Positions 26,533 through 35,294 of a stretch of 64,000 nucleotides of DNA are shown here, piece after piece. This DNA comes from Undibacterium hunanense (GTDB lineage Bacteria > Pseudomonadota > Gammaproteobacteria > Burkholderiales > Burkholderiaceae_D): contig NZ_JACOGF010000011.1 in the NCBI RefSeq assembly GCF_014284335.1, forward strand, positions 1 through 64,000, read 5' to 3'. The notes under the pieces are model-generated. The model was not told the DNA's origin. It saw only the letters and a program-made list of their open reading frames with translations, and did no database searches. Every line of letters starts with the position of its first letter. Position 1 is the first letter of the stretch. Both the position numbers and the translations under genes were made by a program.

Positions 26533-27602
26533 AAATCCATTCATCATTCTTATATCGTCAAAAAGGTTTGTCTATTGTTGAGCTGATGATTGCTCTGACG
26601 CTGGGCATGATTATCACCGTGGTTGCAGGTTCCATTTTTGCATCTGGTTCCAAGGGATATTTTGTTCAACAAGAGCAATCACAAATCCAGGAGGCAGGCA
26701 GAACTGCGGTGGATGTGTTCGGCAGAACGGTGCGTACCGCGAGTGATTTTGGTTGCCGTTCTGACTGGACCTTAGTCTCTCTTCAAGGGTTTGTAAATCG
26801 AGTCACTACCAGCCCCCCGTATGCTTACAATTATGGCACTAACCCCCTGGATACGCAGGTGGTTGGATATGATGGAACCGGGACCGCCTGGTCGCCAACC
26901 ATTCCAAGTGATCTGCCTATACCGACCAATGCTGACAAAAATAGCGATATCGTTACTATACGCGGTGTGACTGGCAATCCTGCAGTCGTCATTGCCCCGT
27001 TCATGACTGCCGTGACGGATGCCGTGACTGTAACTACGGGAAATGGCTTTGCAGCCAACGATGTGTTGGTTATTTCTGATTGTATTATGTCAACTATTTT
27101 TCAGGTGTCAGGTACGCCTGATACTACTGGAACCTTGACTCATGCTGCAGGCGGTAGTCCAGGAAATATTGATAATACATTGGGTAAAGTTTATGCCAGT
27201 GGTTCTGAGGTCTATAAATTGGCTTCGACTACTTTCTATATTGCACCCAGCCAATTTAGTACCAACCCGTCGTTGTGGCGTATCGTAGGTACAAACGCAG
27301 CAGAAGAGCTTGTTGAAAATGTAGAAAGACTCAAAGTTTATTATGGTATGGACCCATCCGTTGGTTCAGATAACACCAAGCGTGACTATTCTCCTAACAC
27401 CTATATTCCTGCAAATGCTACTGGTATTGATATGAGTAAAGTGATCAGCCTCCGGTTTAGCATGTTGATTCGATCACCCAGCGATAATGTAACGAAAGCA
27501 TATCAAACTTACACCTTTGATGGCTCAGCTACTACTGCGACAGATTATCGTTTGCGCAGTGTTTTCTCTACAACTATTAGTTTGCGAAACAGAGTTTTGT
27601 GA
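26529..27602 (+). CDS. pilW: Type IV pilus minor pilin PilW
   Basis: 357 aa. The prepilin motif G|LSIVELMIALTLGMIITVVAG lies near residue 13; QIQEAGRTAVDVFGRTVRTA and the CRSDW segment follow, as in PilW proteins. It belongs to the PilV-PilW-PilX minor pilin set that primes pilus polymerisation. The start overlaps pilV by 4 bp, and the stop overlaps the pilX start (TGATG), so the genes are translationally coupled. Confidence 0.92.
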   Translation: MKIHSSFLYRQKGLSIVELMIALTLGMIITVVAGSIFASGSKGYFVQQEQSQIQEAGRTAVDVFGRTVRTASDFGCRSDWTLVSLQGFVNRVTTSPPYAYNYGTNPLDTQVVGYDGTGTAWSPTIPSDLPIPTNADKNSDIVTIRGVTGNPAVVIAPFMTAVTDAVTVTTGNGFAANDVLVISDCIMSTIFQVSGTPDTTGTLTHAAGGSPGNIDNTLGKVYASGSEVYKLASTTFYIAPSQFSTNPSLWRIVGTNAAEELVENVERLKVYYGMDPSVGSDNTKRDYSPNTYIPANATGIDMSKVISLRFSMLIRSPSDNVTKAYQTYTFDGSATTATDYRLRSVFSTTISLRNRVL

Positions 27603-28186
27603 TGGATAAAAATAATAACTCCAAAGCTGTAACCAGCATGAAGCGTACACATTCACGGATGCTGGCGCGTCAAAAAGGGGTCTCTCTGGCCGTTGTACTG
27701 GTGATGGTGGGTTTGTTGGCCATTATCGGTATCAGTGCCATGCAGATGAATGTGCTGCAAGAAAAAGGGGCGGGTAATTTCCGTGATCAGGATCTGGCGT
27801 TTCAAACGGCAGAATCCGCATTGCGCGATGCTGAACTGTATGTGGACACCAACCTGACGCCGACATCCGGTTTTTCAGCAACCTGTACAGGCGGCTTGTG
27901 TTTGCCCTCCGCAACATCTACCCCGGTTTGGCTGGATACAACGCTGGATGTCTGGAATCACACCAATCTGACTTTACCTTATACGCAGACGGTCCAAAAT
28001 GTTGCCAAGCAACCGCGTTATATTATTGAAATGATGGCTGAAAACATTCCGAATATCGCCGGTGGGTCGTTGGATGTAGGGGGTAGCGCACCGGGCCCCA
28101 CGCAGGCAACTTTTCGAATTACTGTGAAAGCCTGGGGTGGGTCTGACTCTGCCCAGGTGATTTTGCAATCTGTTTATCTGAAGTGA
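27602..28186 (+). CDS. pilX: Type IV pilus minor pilin PilX
   Basis: 194 aa. The N-terminal region has the PilX pattern QKGVSLAVVLVMVGLLAIIGISAMQ, where the usual Glu at mature position 5 is absent, followed by EKGAGNFRDQDLAFQTAESALRDAE, the conserved PilX_N block. The ATG at 27602 overlaps the pilW stop. GTG at 27599 is an alternative that adds one residue. It is the partner of PilV/PilW in the tip-priming complex. Confidence 0.9.
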   Translation: MDKNNNSKAVTSMKRTHSRMLARQKGVSLAVVLVMVGLLAIIGISAMQMNVLQEKGAGNFRDQDLAFQTAESALRDAELYVDTNLTPTSGFSATCTGGLCLPSATSTPVWLDTTLDVWNHTNLTLPYTQTVQNVAKQPRYIIEMMAENIPNIAGGSLDVGGSAPGPTQATFRITVKAWGGSDSAQVILQSVYLK

Positions 28187-28196
28187 TGGAGTGATC

Positions 28197-31100
28197 ATGA
28201 GAATTCCTCGTAATACCCAAATTGTAAAATTACCCGTTACGGCAATCTTTGCCGGCGTATTGACGCTGCTGAGTTCTGGCACTGCAAGCGCCGCAGCACT
28301 TGTGCTGTCACAGACACCGCTATTCGTGACTAACTCAGTTTTGCCAAACGTACTGGTTGTTCTGGATAACTCAGAATCCATGGACGGCACCATGTCAGGT
28401 AAGTTGATTGCCGGTGATGACGCAACGACGCGGTCTAACGTCGCACGTACTGTCATGCGCGATACTATAACTAATTATCGTAATGCGTTTAACTGGGGTT
28501 TGATGTCTTTTGACATTACCAGTACGAGTTTTTATGTAACCTATGCCTATTATTTGGGTAGTACCACAGGCATGGTATTTACCGATAGTTGTTCGGGTAG
28601 CCCTTTGCAAACATCGGGTGGCCAGCCTTGCGTGGTTAATCCTACCCCGTTCACAGGTGGTGCGTATGTAACCTACGATACATCGGGTGATGATGCCAGT
28701 ATTAATGACGTGTTGTATACCAGTTCGCCTAGTGCTTCTCAGTGTGCAACCACAACAATTGGTAGCCTGACATATTGCAAGGCAATGTGGGCGTTGACCG
28801 GTGGTGCAGGTACAACTTACACATTCTATGGTAACCATACGGCCACGAACTCCTGGGCCGCGAGTACCTTTTCAGGTTGCCCGCTTGGTACGTGCAGCCC
28901 AATCAGCCTGAGTGAGACAGATGCCGGCTACATACCACGTAATCCACCTATCATGCGGCAATTGTATTTGCCGCGCGCCTGGGGTTATGGTGGTACGAAT
29001 TCTGGTAAAGGTAAATTGAACGAAGCGGTAATGGCAGATACGACTGCACATTATAATAATTTGATATCGTATCTGGCGACGGAAACAGCCTCCACCAGCA
29101 CGACTGAGATTAAAAACGCATCGACTTTTACACCTCTGCCAGGTGCACTGGGATCAGTGAAAACATATTTTTCCGGTGCTTCAACACCAGTTAAATATAA
29201 CTGCCAGAAAAATTTTGCGATGCTGGTAACCGATGGTTTGGCAACTGCTGATACGTCAGGTAATCAATATTCTGCCGCAGACAGGGCTGCGGGTAAGCCA
29301 TTGAATGATACTGTTGCCGCTATTACCGCCTTGCGTACTACTGCCGTACCATCATTTGGCACACAAGATATTCAGACTTATGTCGTTGGTTTGGGCGATA
29401 CCGTACAAAACCCAACAGCTGTTGCCGCGTTGAATTCTATGGCAAATGCTGGTGGTACCGGGAACGCTTATCTTGCCTCGAACGCTACTGCTTTTAATAA
29501 TGCGATACAGTCCATCGCTGGCAATATTACGGCGCAGGTTGGCTCAGCGTCTGCGGTATCCCTGAACTCTACCCAGATCAACAGCGGTTCTGCACTGTTC
29601 CAGGGTAAGTTCAGCAGTATTGACTGGTCTGGTCAATTGCTATCTTACCCAATCACCTCAACCGGTGCTTTGGGGGCATTGTCATGGGATGCCGGACAGG
29701 TACTGAATGGGCAGAACTGGAATACTGGCCGCGTTATTCTGACCAATAATCTGCTGACGACGAATGCAACCGGACGTGGCGTTGCTTTCCGCTGGCCAAG
29801 CAACCCGCTCAGCCCAAGTTCGACGACAGAAATCAACGTTAATCAGATTCTGGCATTGAATAAAAATTCATCCGGTACAGCCGATGGCCAAGGTCAATTG
29901 CGTGTGCAATATTTGCGCGGTGACAAGTCGAACGAGGGTGCAGCACCTATGTTCAGAAAACGTACCAGAAGTGTTTTGGGTGACATCGTCGATTCCAATT
30001 CTGTGTATGTGGCTAAGCCGCCTTTCACTTACCCAGACAGTCTGGAGTCTGCGAAATATGTAACCTTTTCCCAAAGTAATGCCACTCGCACACCGATGGT
30101 CTATGTGGGAGCCAACGACGGTATGCTGCATGGCTTTAGTGCAGTCGATGGATCCGAAAAAATTGCCTACATTCCAACCCAGGTATATTCCAACTTGTCC
30201 AAGTTGACTGATCCGGCTTATGCGCACAGGTTTTTTGTAGATGGATCACCTACGGTTGGTGACGTCTTTTATGCTGGTGCATGGCATTCTGTGCTGGTTG
30301 GCAGCTTGCGTGGCGGTGGTCAGGGCATTTTTGCCTTGGATGTAACAAATCCTTCCACTTTTGCTGAAACCAATGCCGCCACTACCGTCCTGTGGGAATT
30401 CAATGATGCAGACGATGGTACCGAGTATGACCTGGGCTATACCTATACCCAGCCCATGGTTGTCAAGATGGCGAATGGTAAGTGGGCGGCTGTATTTGGT
30501 AATGGCTACAATAATACTACTGCTGACGGCAAAGCAAGTTCTACTGGTGCTGCTGCCATTTACATTGTAGATATCCAGACTGGTGCATTGATCAAGAAGC
30601 TGTACACTAATACTGGTAGTGCAAGTACGCCAAACGGTATTGGTAGCGTTACTCCGGTTGATGTCAACGGGGACAATATTGTTGACTATATTTATGCCGG
30701 TGATTTGCTAGGAAATGTATGGAAATTTGATGTAAGGGCGACCAGTACAAGTTCATGGGGACCATCTTTTGGTACAAACGTTGCACCATTACCTCTTTTT
30801 ACTGCCAAAGACTCTACCGGTAAAAATCAACCGATTACAGGCAAGGTCACAGTAGGTCGTAATCCCGTTTCAGGTTACATGGTGTATTTCGGTACTGGTC
30901 AATACTTGGCTACTACTGATTTAACAGATACTTCGCCTCAAAGCTTTTATGGAGTCTGGGACAATGGAGCAACTGTTAGTGGGCGTAGCCTGTTGTTGGC
31001 GCAAACCATCAATACGACGACCGCAACAGGAGCTGGCAGTACTTTCCGTACCAGCTCTCAAAATGGCGTCGCCACAACCATGTATGTTGCGCCACTCAAT

Positions 31101-31550
31101 AAAAAGGGTTGGTATGTAGACTTGCCAATTTCTACGGAGCGTCAGGTGACGGATCCTTTATTGAATGATAGTAATATCGTGTTTTCTACGCTGATTCCTA
31201 GTACGGATCCATGTGCTTCAGGCGGTAGCGGCTGGATTATGGAATTGGACGCGGTAACTGGCAATATGATTTCTGACCCGATTTTCCCAACAGGAACTTC
31301 AGATACATTCGCATCGACGGATTTTGCTACAGCAGGTGTCAAGACTTCTGCCATTCCATCGACGCCACGAGTAATTAATAAACAAGGTGTATCCTATGGA
31401 AGCACTACAGGTTCAGGTTCGACTTCAGGTACAGGTACAGCTTATGCGAAGGAGAAAAAATTGACCAGTCAGTCTGACGGCACAATTAATAACCTGACTG
31501 AAAAATCGTCCATTACGCAAAAACGTATCATGTGGCGTCAAGTCCAGTAA
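28197..31550 (+). CDS. pilY1: Type IV pilus tip adhesin/assembly factor PilY1
   Basis: 1117 aa, exported (signal FAGVLTLLSSGTASAAA). The N-terminal third is a von Willebrand A-like domain with a MIDAS start DNSESMDG near residue 59 and AMLVTDGLATAD later. The C-terminal half is the PilY1 beta-propeller, with VYVGANDGMLHGFSA and the calcium loop DVNGDNIVD that controls pilus retraction in Pseudomonas. The C-terminal tail is rich in Ser/Gly/Thr. The ATG at 28197 has GGAG 5 nt upstream; the GTG at 28191 is therefore unlikely. Functions at the pilus tip in adhesion and surface sensing. Confidence 0.93.
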   Translation: MRIPRNTQIVKLPVTAIFAGVLTLLSSGTASAAALVLSQTPLFVTNSVLPNVLVVLDNSESMDGTMSGKLIAGDDATTRSNVARTVMRDTITNYRNAFNWGLMSFDITSTSFYVTYAYYLGSTTGMVFTDSCSGSPLQTSGGQPCVVNPTPFTGGAYVTYDTSGDDASINDVLYTSSPSASQCATTTIGSLTYCKAMWALTGGAGTTYTFYGNHTATNSWAASTFSGCPLGTCSPISLSETDAGYIPRNPPIMRQLYLPRAWGYGGTNSGKGKLNEAVMADTTAHYNNLISYLATETASTSTTEIKNASTFTPLPGALGSVKTYFSGASTPVKYNCQKNFAMLVTDGLATADTSGNQYSAADRAAGKPLNDTVAAITALRTTAVPSFGTQDIQTYVVGLGDTVQNPTAVAALNSMANAGGTGNAYLASNATAFNNAIQSIAGNITAQVGSASAVSLNSTQINSGSALFQGKFSSIDWSGQLLSYPITSTGALGALSWDAGQVLNGQNWNTGRVILTNNLLTTNATGRGVAFRWPSNPLSPSSTTEINVNQILALNKNSSGTADGQGQLRVQYLRGDKSNEGAAPMFRKRTRSVLGDIVDSNSVYVAKPPFTYPDSLESAKYVTFSQSNATRTPMVYVGANDGMLHGFSAVDGSEKIAYIPTQVYSNLSKLTDPAYAHRFFVDGSPTVGDVFYAGAWHSVLVGSLRGGGQGIFALDVTNPSTFAETNAATTVLWEFNDADDGTEYDLGYTYTQPMVVKMANGKWAAVFGNGYNNTTADGKASSTGAAAIYIVDIQTGALIKKLYTNTGSASTPNGIGSVTPVDVNGDNIVDYIYAGDLLGNVWKFDVRATSTSSWGPSFGTNVAPLPLFTAKDSTGKNQPITGKVTVGRNPVSGYMVYFGTGQYLATTDLTDTSPQSFYGVWDNGATVSGRSLLLAQTINTTTATGAGSTFRTSSQNGVATTMYVAPLNKKGWYVDLPISTERQVTDPLLNDSNIVFSTLIPSTDPCASGGSGWIMELDAVTGNMISDPIFPTGTSDTFASTDFATAGVKTSAIPSTPRVINKQGVSYGSTTGSGSTSGTGTAYAKEKKLTSQSDGTINNLTEKSSITQKRIMWRQVQ

Positions 31551-31567
31551 TGACAGGAGTAATGAAT

Positions 31568-31906
31568 ATGAAACAGCACTATCTGATATGTGGTTTTCTG
31601 GCATCGGCACTGACAAGTCAGGCTTATGCCAGTATTACACCGCAAGACCTGGCTGCGCAAAAGCAAAGTACCGGTACGGTGCCATCCTATGTGCAGAACG
31701 TTGATACATCCAAACGTACTGTAACGGTGGACCAGACTACCTATACGGTGTCACCATCGGTGGTTGTGCATGAAGGCAACAAGACGTCGACGATGACCAG
31801 CATTAAAAAGGGAACACGTATTAAAGTTGCGTCCGAGAAAAAAGTGGGGCAAGCTAACAATGTCATTACTGAAATTTGGGTAATGCAACAGCCTAGCGGA
31901 AAATAA
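31568..31906 (+). CDS. PilY2-like small exported protein
   Basis: 112 aa with a signal peptide (YLICGFLASALTSQAYA|S). The mature part is short and beta-rich (TVTVDQTTYTVSPSVVVH, GTRIKVASEKK, VITEIWVMQ). AGGAG at 31555-31559 lies 8 nt before the ATG at 31568. It sits between pilY1 and pilE exactly where Pseudomonas carries pilY2, and size and fold pattern agree, but sequence homology was not tested. The stop TAA overlaps an ATG at 31906 that could start pilE. Confidence 0.7.
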   Translation: MKQHYLICGFLASALTSQAYASITPQDLAAQKQSTGTVPSYVQNVDTSKRTVTVDQTTYTVSPSVVVHEGNKTSTMTSIKKGTRIKVASEKKVGQANNVITEIWVMQQPSGK

Positions 31907-31917
31907 TGGAGCCACTG

Positions 31918-32343
31918 ATGAAAAGAAATGCAGGTTTTACTCTGGTTGAAGTAATGATCGCCGTTGTTATCATTGCCATCATTACTGGTGTTGCTGTGAC
32001 CAACTACAAATCCAGTATGCAAAACAGCCGCCGCTCAACCGCGCAGGCTGATTTGATGACCCTGGCCCAGTTTATGGAAAGGACGCACACCGAAGCGCTG
32101 ACTTATATGCCAGGTGCGACACCGGCAGTACCCACTTTGCCTTTCACGGTATCCCCGCAAACGGGTACGACTTACTACAACATCACTTTGGTAGGTACTA
32201 CAAGTAAATTCTATACCTTGCGTGCTACTCCTACGGGCACCCAAACCGGTAACGGGAATTTAGAAATTGATTCAACCGGTGCCAGACGTTGGGACAAGAA
32301 TAATGATGGCAGCTTCTCGGCAGACGAGAATACCTGGAAGTAA
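31918..32343 (+). CDS. pilE: Type IV minor pilin PilE
   Basis: 141 aa. The prepilin motif G|FTLVEVMIAVVIIAIITGVAV begins at residue 6, followed by TNYKSSMQNSRRSTAQADLMTLAQFMERT, typical of PilE minor pilins. Unlike major pilins there is no C-terminal disulphide loop. GGAG (31908-31911) is 6 nt before the ATG at 31918, so this start is preferred over the ATG at 31906. It is the last gene of the operon, with a strong terminator 37 bp downstream. Confidence 0.9.
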   Translation: MKRNAGFTLVEVMIAVVIIAIITGVAVTNYKSSMQNSRRSTAQADLMTLAQFMERTHTEALTYMPGATPAVPTLPFTVSPQTGTTYYNITLVGTTSKFYTLRATPTGTQTGNGNLEIDSTGARRWDKNNDGSFSADENTWK

Positions 32344-32379
32344 TACCTGAAGTATTTCCGGCTTGATCGGAGTCTCAGC

Positions 32380-32413
32380 AAAAACGCCGCCTGCAAGCGG
32401 CGTTTTTGTTTTT
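32380..32413 (+). terminator. Terminator of the minor-pilin operon
   Basis: A perfect 11-bp stem AAAAACGCCGC (32380-32390) and GCGGCGTTTTT (32397-32406), 6-nt loop, followed by GTTTTTG. Confidence 0.93.
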
Positions 32414-32550
32414 GGTGGCCGTTGCATGAACGCAAACTATTTGTGAATAGACAAGAGCATAGAAAGTGATTACATTTAAGATTCAGATGCCGATTTTTTT
32501 AAATTCATCCTGCCCACAGCGAATTACCACCTATCAATAAGGGAGTATTC

Positions 32551-33492
32551 ATGTCCGCCACAGCCCCAAAATTCCGATTGATTACGCGCAGCGACTTTGA
32601 TGGACTGGTGTGCGCAGTCTTGCTCAAGCATCTGGATTTGATTGATGACATCTTGTTTGTTCATCCCAAAGACATGCAGGACGGCAAGATTGTTGTCACC
32701 GAAAAGGATATCAGCACCAATTTACCGTATGTCGAAGGTGTGCATCTGGCATTTGACCACCATCTGTCAGAAACGCTGCGCAATGCCAATCTGGAAAAAA
32801 ACAATCATGTGATAGAGCCGGATGCACCTTCTGCGGCTCGCGTAGTCTATAACTACTATGGCGGCCTGAAGTCTTTTCCTGCATCCTGGGATGACATGAT
32901 GGCCGCGGTCGATAAAGGTGATTCAGCACGATTCAACAAGGATGAGGTGTTGCATCCCCAGCGCTGGGATTTGTTGAATTTTTTGATGGATGCACGTACC
33001 GGCCTTGGGCGTTTTCGTGATTTCAGGATATCGAATTACCATCTGATGATGGAACTGATTACGCTGTGCAAGACCCAGGGTATAGACGAAATCATGCAAA
33101 ACCCTGATGTGAAAGAAAGGGTGGATCTGTATTTTGAACATGAAGAGAAGTGCAAGGAACAGATACAGCGCTGTGCCACGGTACACAACAATCTGGTGGT
33201 GCTGGATTTGCGTACTGAAGCCACGATATACGCCGGTAACCGTTTTTTGATTTATGCACTGTTCCCGGATACCAATATTTCAATTCACATATTGTGGGGT
33301 CTGAAAAATCAGAACACCGTGTTTGCAACCGGCAAGTCGATTTTAAATCGCACATCCAAAACCAATATCGGCCCCTTGATGCTGGAATTCGGCGGTGGTG
33401 GCCATGAAAACGCCGGTACCTGTCAGGTGGAAAACGACAAGGCCGCTTCTACACTGGCAAGCCTGATCAGCAGAATCAATCAGGATGGCTGA
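32551..33492 (+). CDS. DHH family phosphoesterase
   Basis: A cytoplasmic 313-aa protein. Two manganese-site motifs are visible: SDFDGLVCAVLL near residue 14 and DHHLS near residue 69. The C-terminal DHHA1-type motif is GGGGHENAGTC. This layout is found in nanoRNase/pAp phosphatases and in proteins often annotated as exopolyphosphatase-related; the exact substrate cannot be decided from the sequence. A GGGAG ribosome-binding site precedes the ATG. It is a single-gene unit between the pilin operon terminator and a convergent lipoprotein gene. Confidence 0.85.
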   Translation: MSATAPKFRLITRSDFDGLVCAVLLKHLDLIDDILFVHPKDMQDGKIVVTEKDISTNLPYVEGVHLAFDHHLSETLRNANLEKNNHVIEPDAPSAARVVYNYYGGLKSFPASWDDMMAAVDKGDSARFNKDEVLHPQRWDLLNFLMDARTGLGRFRDFRISNYHLMMELITLCKTQGIDEIMQNPDVKERVDLYFEHEEKCKEQIQRCATVHNNLVVLDLRTEATIYAGNRFLIYALFPDTNISIHILWGLKNQNTVFATGKSILNRTSKTNIGPLMLEFGGGGHENAGTCQVENDKAASTLASLISRINQDG

Positions 33493-33553
33493 GTGATGAA
33501 GCCAGGTATTGCAATCAAGCAGGAAGAGTAAGCAGAAAGTTTGCGTGATTTGC

Positions 33554-33589
33554 GCACAGAAGGCAGCTTGCGCAAGCTGCCTTCTGTGC
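33554..33589. terminator. Perfect 36-bp palindrome between convergent genes
   Basis: GCACAGAAGGCAGCTTGC (33554-33571) is followed directly by its exact reverse complement (33572-33589). It lies between convergent genes, where a bidirectional transcription barrier is expected, but neither side has a T-run. It could instead be a REP-like element. Confidence 0.55.
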
Positions 33590-33602
33590 CTGTATACCGT
33601 CC

Positions 33603-34319
33603 TTAATTGGCCAATGGTGTTGCCTGTATGTTGATGCTCTTGTAGTAAATATGACTGGTGGATTCAAAGCCCGAATCGAAACCGAACAATAACCACAGGT
33701 TGCCGGCCGCATCGGTTCTTGCATTCAGCGCGGTCTGATTGTCGAGCTTTTTCTCCATATAAGGAGCACGTCCGCAGTCGGTGCTGGCATTGCCTATGGT
33801 ACCCAGGACCAGGGCAGATTTGCCCGAGCCACTTTGGCCACCGCGGTCGATATTCATCACATATTCATTCCCTTTTAGTATCGTCAGCGGTTCAATTGAT
33901 GAGGCTCCGGCAAATACCCAGACGCTATCACCAGGTGAGCCGCCTACACCAAAACAGCCGGTGGCAACATTGCTGACAATGGTGGTTTGAAAACGCAGCG
34001 CATACTCAGTGTTCGGGGCAAAACCGCTGTATCTTTTCTTGATATAAATGAACAGATCATCACTGCGGTTGGTACCAAATGCATACAGGCCTTTGCCTGA
34101 CAGAGGGGCTGGCAGCGAACGATATTCCGTGACCATATCCGTAGGCTTTGTTTCCACCGAAAAATCGGACGTGCCGGATATCCAGCCCGTCGGTTCACTA
34201 TTGAAATCAATACTGATCTGTACGGGCGACGGGGCCGGCACATAATTACTGCTACCCCCGCAGCCACTTAGCAAGGCGGTAGCGAACAGGAAAAAGGTCA
34301 GACCAGGGCGAAATTTCAT
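33603..34319 (-). CDS. Hypothetical lipoprotein
   Basis: 238 aa with a lipoprotein signal ending in LLSGC (lipobox Cys about residue 20), followed by a Gly/Ser-rich linker. The rest is predicted beta-rich with no domain I recognise. The pattern (IDFNSEPTGWISGTSDFSVE...YKSIN) resembles a carbohydrate-binding-like jelly-roll fold, but this is weak inference. AAGGA precedes the ATG on the minus strand. It converges on the DHH gene and is divergent from the two-component genes. Confidence 0.75.
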   Translation of the reverse strand: MKFRPGLTFFLFATALLSGCGGSSNYVPAPSPVQISIDFNSEPTGWISGTSDFSVETKPTDMVTEYRSLPAPLSGKGLYAFGTNRSDDLFIYIKKRYSGFAPNTEYALRFQTTIVSNVATGCFGVGGSPGDSVWVFAGASSIEPLTILKGNEYVMNIDRGGQSGSGKSALVLGTIGNASTDCGRAPYMEKKLDNQTALNARTDAAGNLWLLFGFDSGFESTSHIYYKSINIQATPLAN

Positions 34320-34582
34320 ACATTATCCTTTTAAATTGAATACATGCTCAGGGACATATTCGGGTACACAATCCGGTACACACATCAGTCCACGAGATGA
34401 CCGAGAGCATAACGAGCAGTTCGCCGTAAATCAGTCGCCAAAATGTCGGATATTTGTCGTAAATTTGTAAGTGGACGCCCTGGCTGAAATTGTCTGAAAA
34501 TTGTAAGTTGACCGTACATGACCTGGTATTTCTCGCAATTTGGGGGCGAGCTCTACTACAATGCGGGCAAAGGAGAGATGCT

Positions 34583-35269
34583 ATGTTTCGTGTAATGCTG
34601 GTAGAAGATGATGCCAAGCTTGCCAATCTGGTCGCCGAATATCTGGGCGAATATGAATTCACCGTTGACGTTGTCAGCCGGGGGGATACCGCGCTGTCCC
34701 ATTTTCAGCAAACCTTGCCTGACCTGGTGGTACTGGACCTGATGTTGCCAGGGCTGGATGGCATGGTCGTCTGTCGCCAGCTGCGTGCGGTCAGTACCGT
34801 GCCCATCCTGATACTGACGGCCCGCGAAGATGCCTTTGATGAAGTCTCCGGACTGGAGCAGGGGGCGGATGACTACGTCAACAAGCCGGTACAGCCACGT
34901 ATCCTGCTGGCCCGCCTGCGTGCCTTGTTGCGACGTATCAAGGACGCGCCGGTGGATGATAGCGAAGACCTGGTGTTTGGCGCATTCCGGTTGTGCCGGC
35001 GTGATCGTAGCGTGTCGTGGCGCGAACAGGATGTTCTGCTCAACAGTGCCGAATACAAACTGTTGCTGGTCCTGGCCGAGGCTGCTGGCAAGGTCTTGTC
35101 GCGCAACGATATATTGATACAGATGCGCGGTATAGAGTTTGACGGACTGGATCGCAGCATTGACAATAAAATCTCCCGCCTGCGTCGCAAATTTGATGAT
35201 ACGCATGCAGACAAGATCAAGACCGTCTGGGGAGAGGGCTATCTGTTCAGCCCGTCCGCCTGGGACTAG
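34583..35269 (+). CDS. rstA: RstA-like response regulator (OmpR family)
   Basis: 228 aa. Receiver domain with acidic pair EDD, phospho-acceptor Asp in VVLDLMLPGLDGM (about residue 51) and Lys in NKPVQPR. The winged-helix DNA-binding domain ends DGLDRSIDNKISRLRRKF and WGEGYLFSPSAW, which closely matches E. coli RstA. AGGAGAG at 34571-34577 lies 5 nt before the ATG, so upstream starts are rejected. The sensor kinase gene follows 25 bp later. Its signal and regulon cannot be told from this window. Confidence 0.88.
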   Translation: MFRVMLVEDDAKLANLVAEYLGEYEFTVDVVSRGDTALSHFQQTLPDLVVLDLMLPGLDGMVVCRQLRAVSTVPILILTAREDAFDEVSGLEQGADDYVNKPVQPRILLARLRALLRRIKDAPVDDSEDLVFGAFRLCRRDRSVSWREQDVLLNSAEYKLLLVLAEAAGKVLSRNDILIQMRGIEFDGLDRSIDNKISRLRRKFDDTHADKIKTVWGEGYLFSPSAWD

Positions 35270-35294
35270 ACTATGACTCCTCCATGAATCGTCT

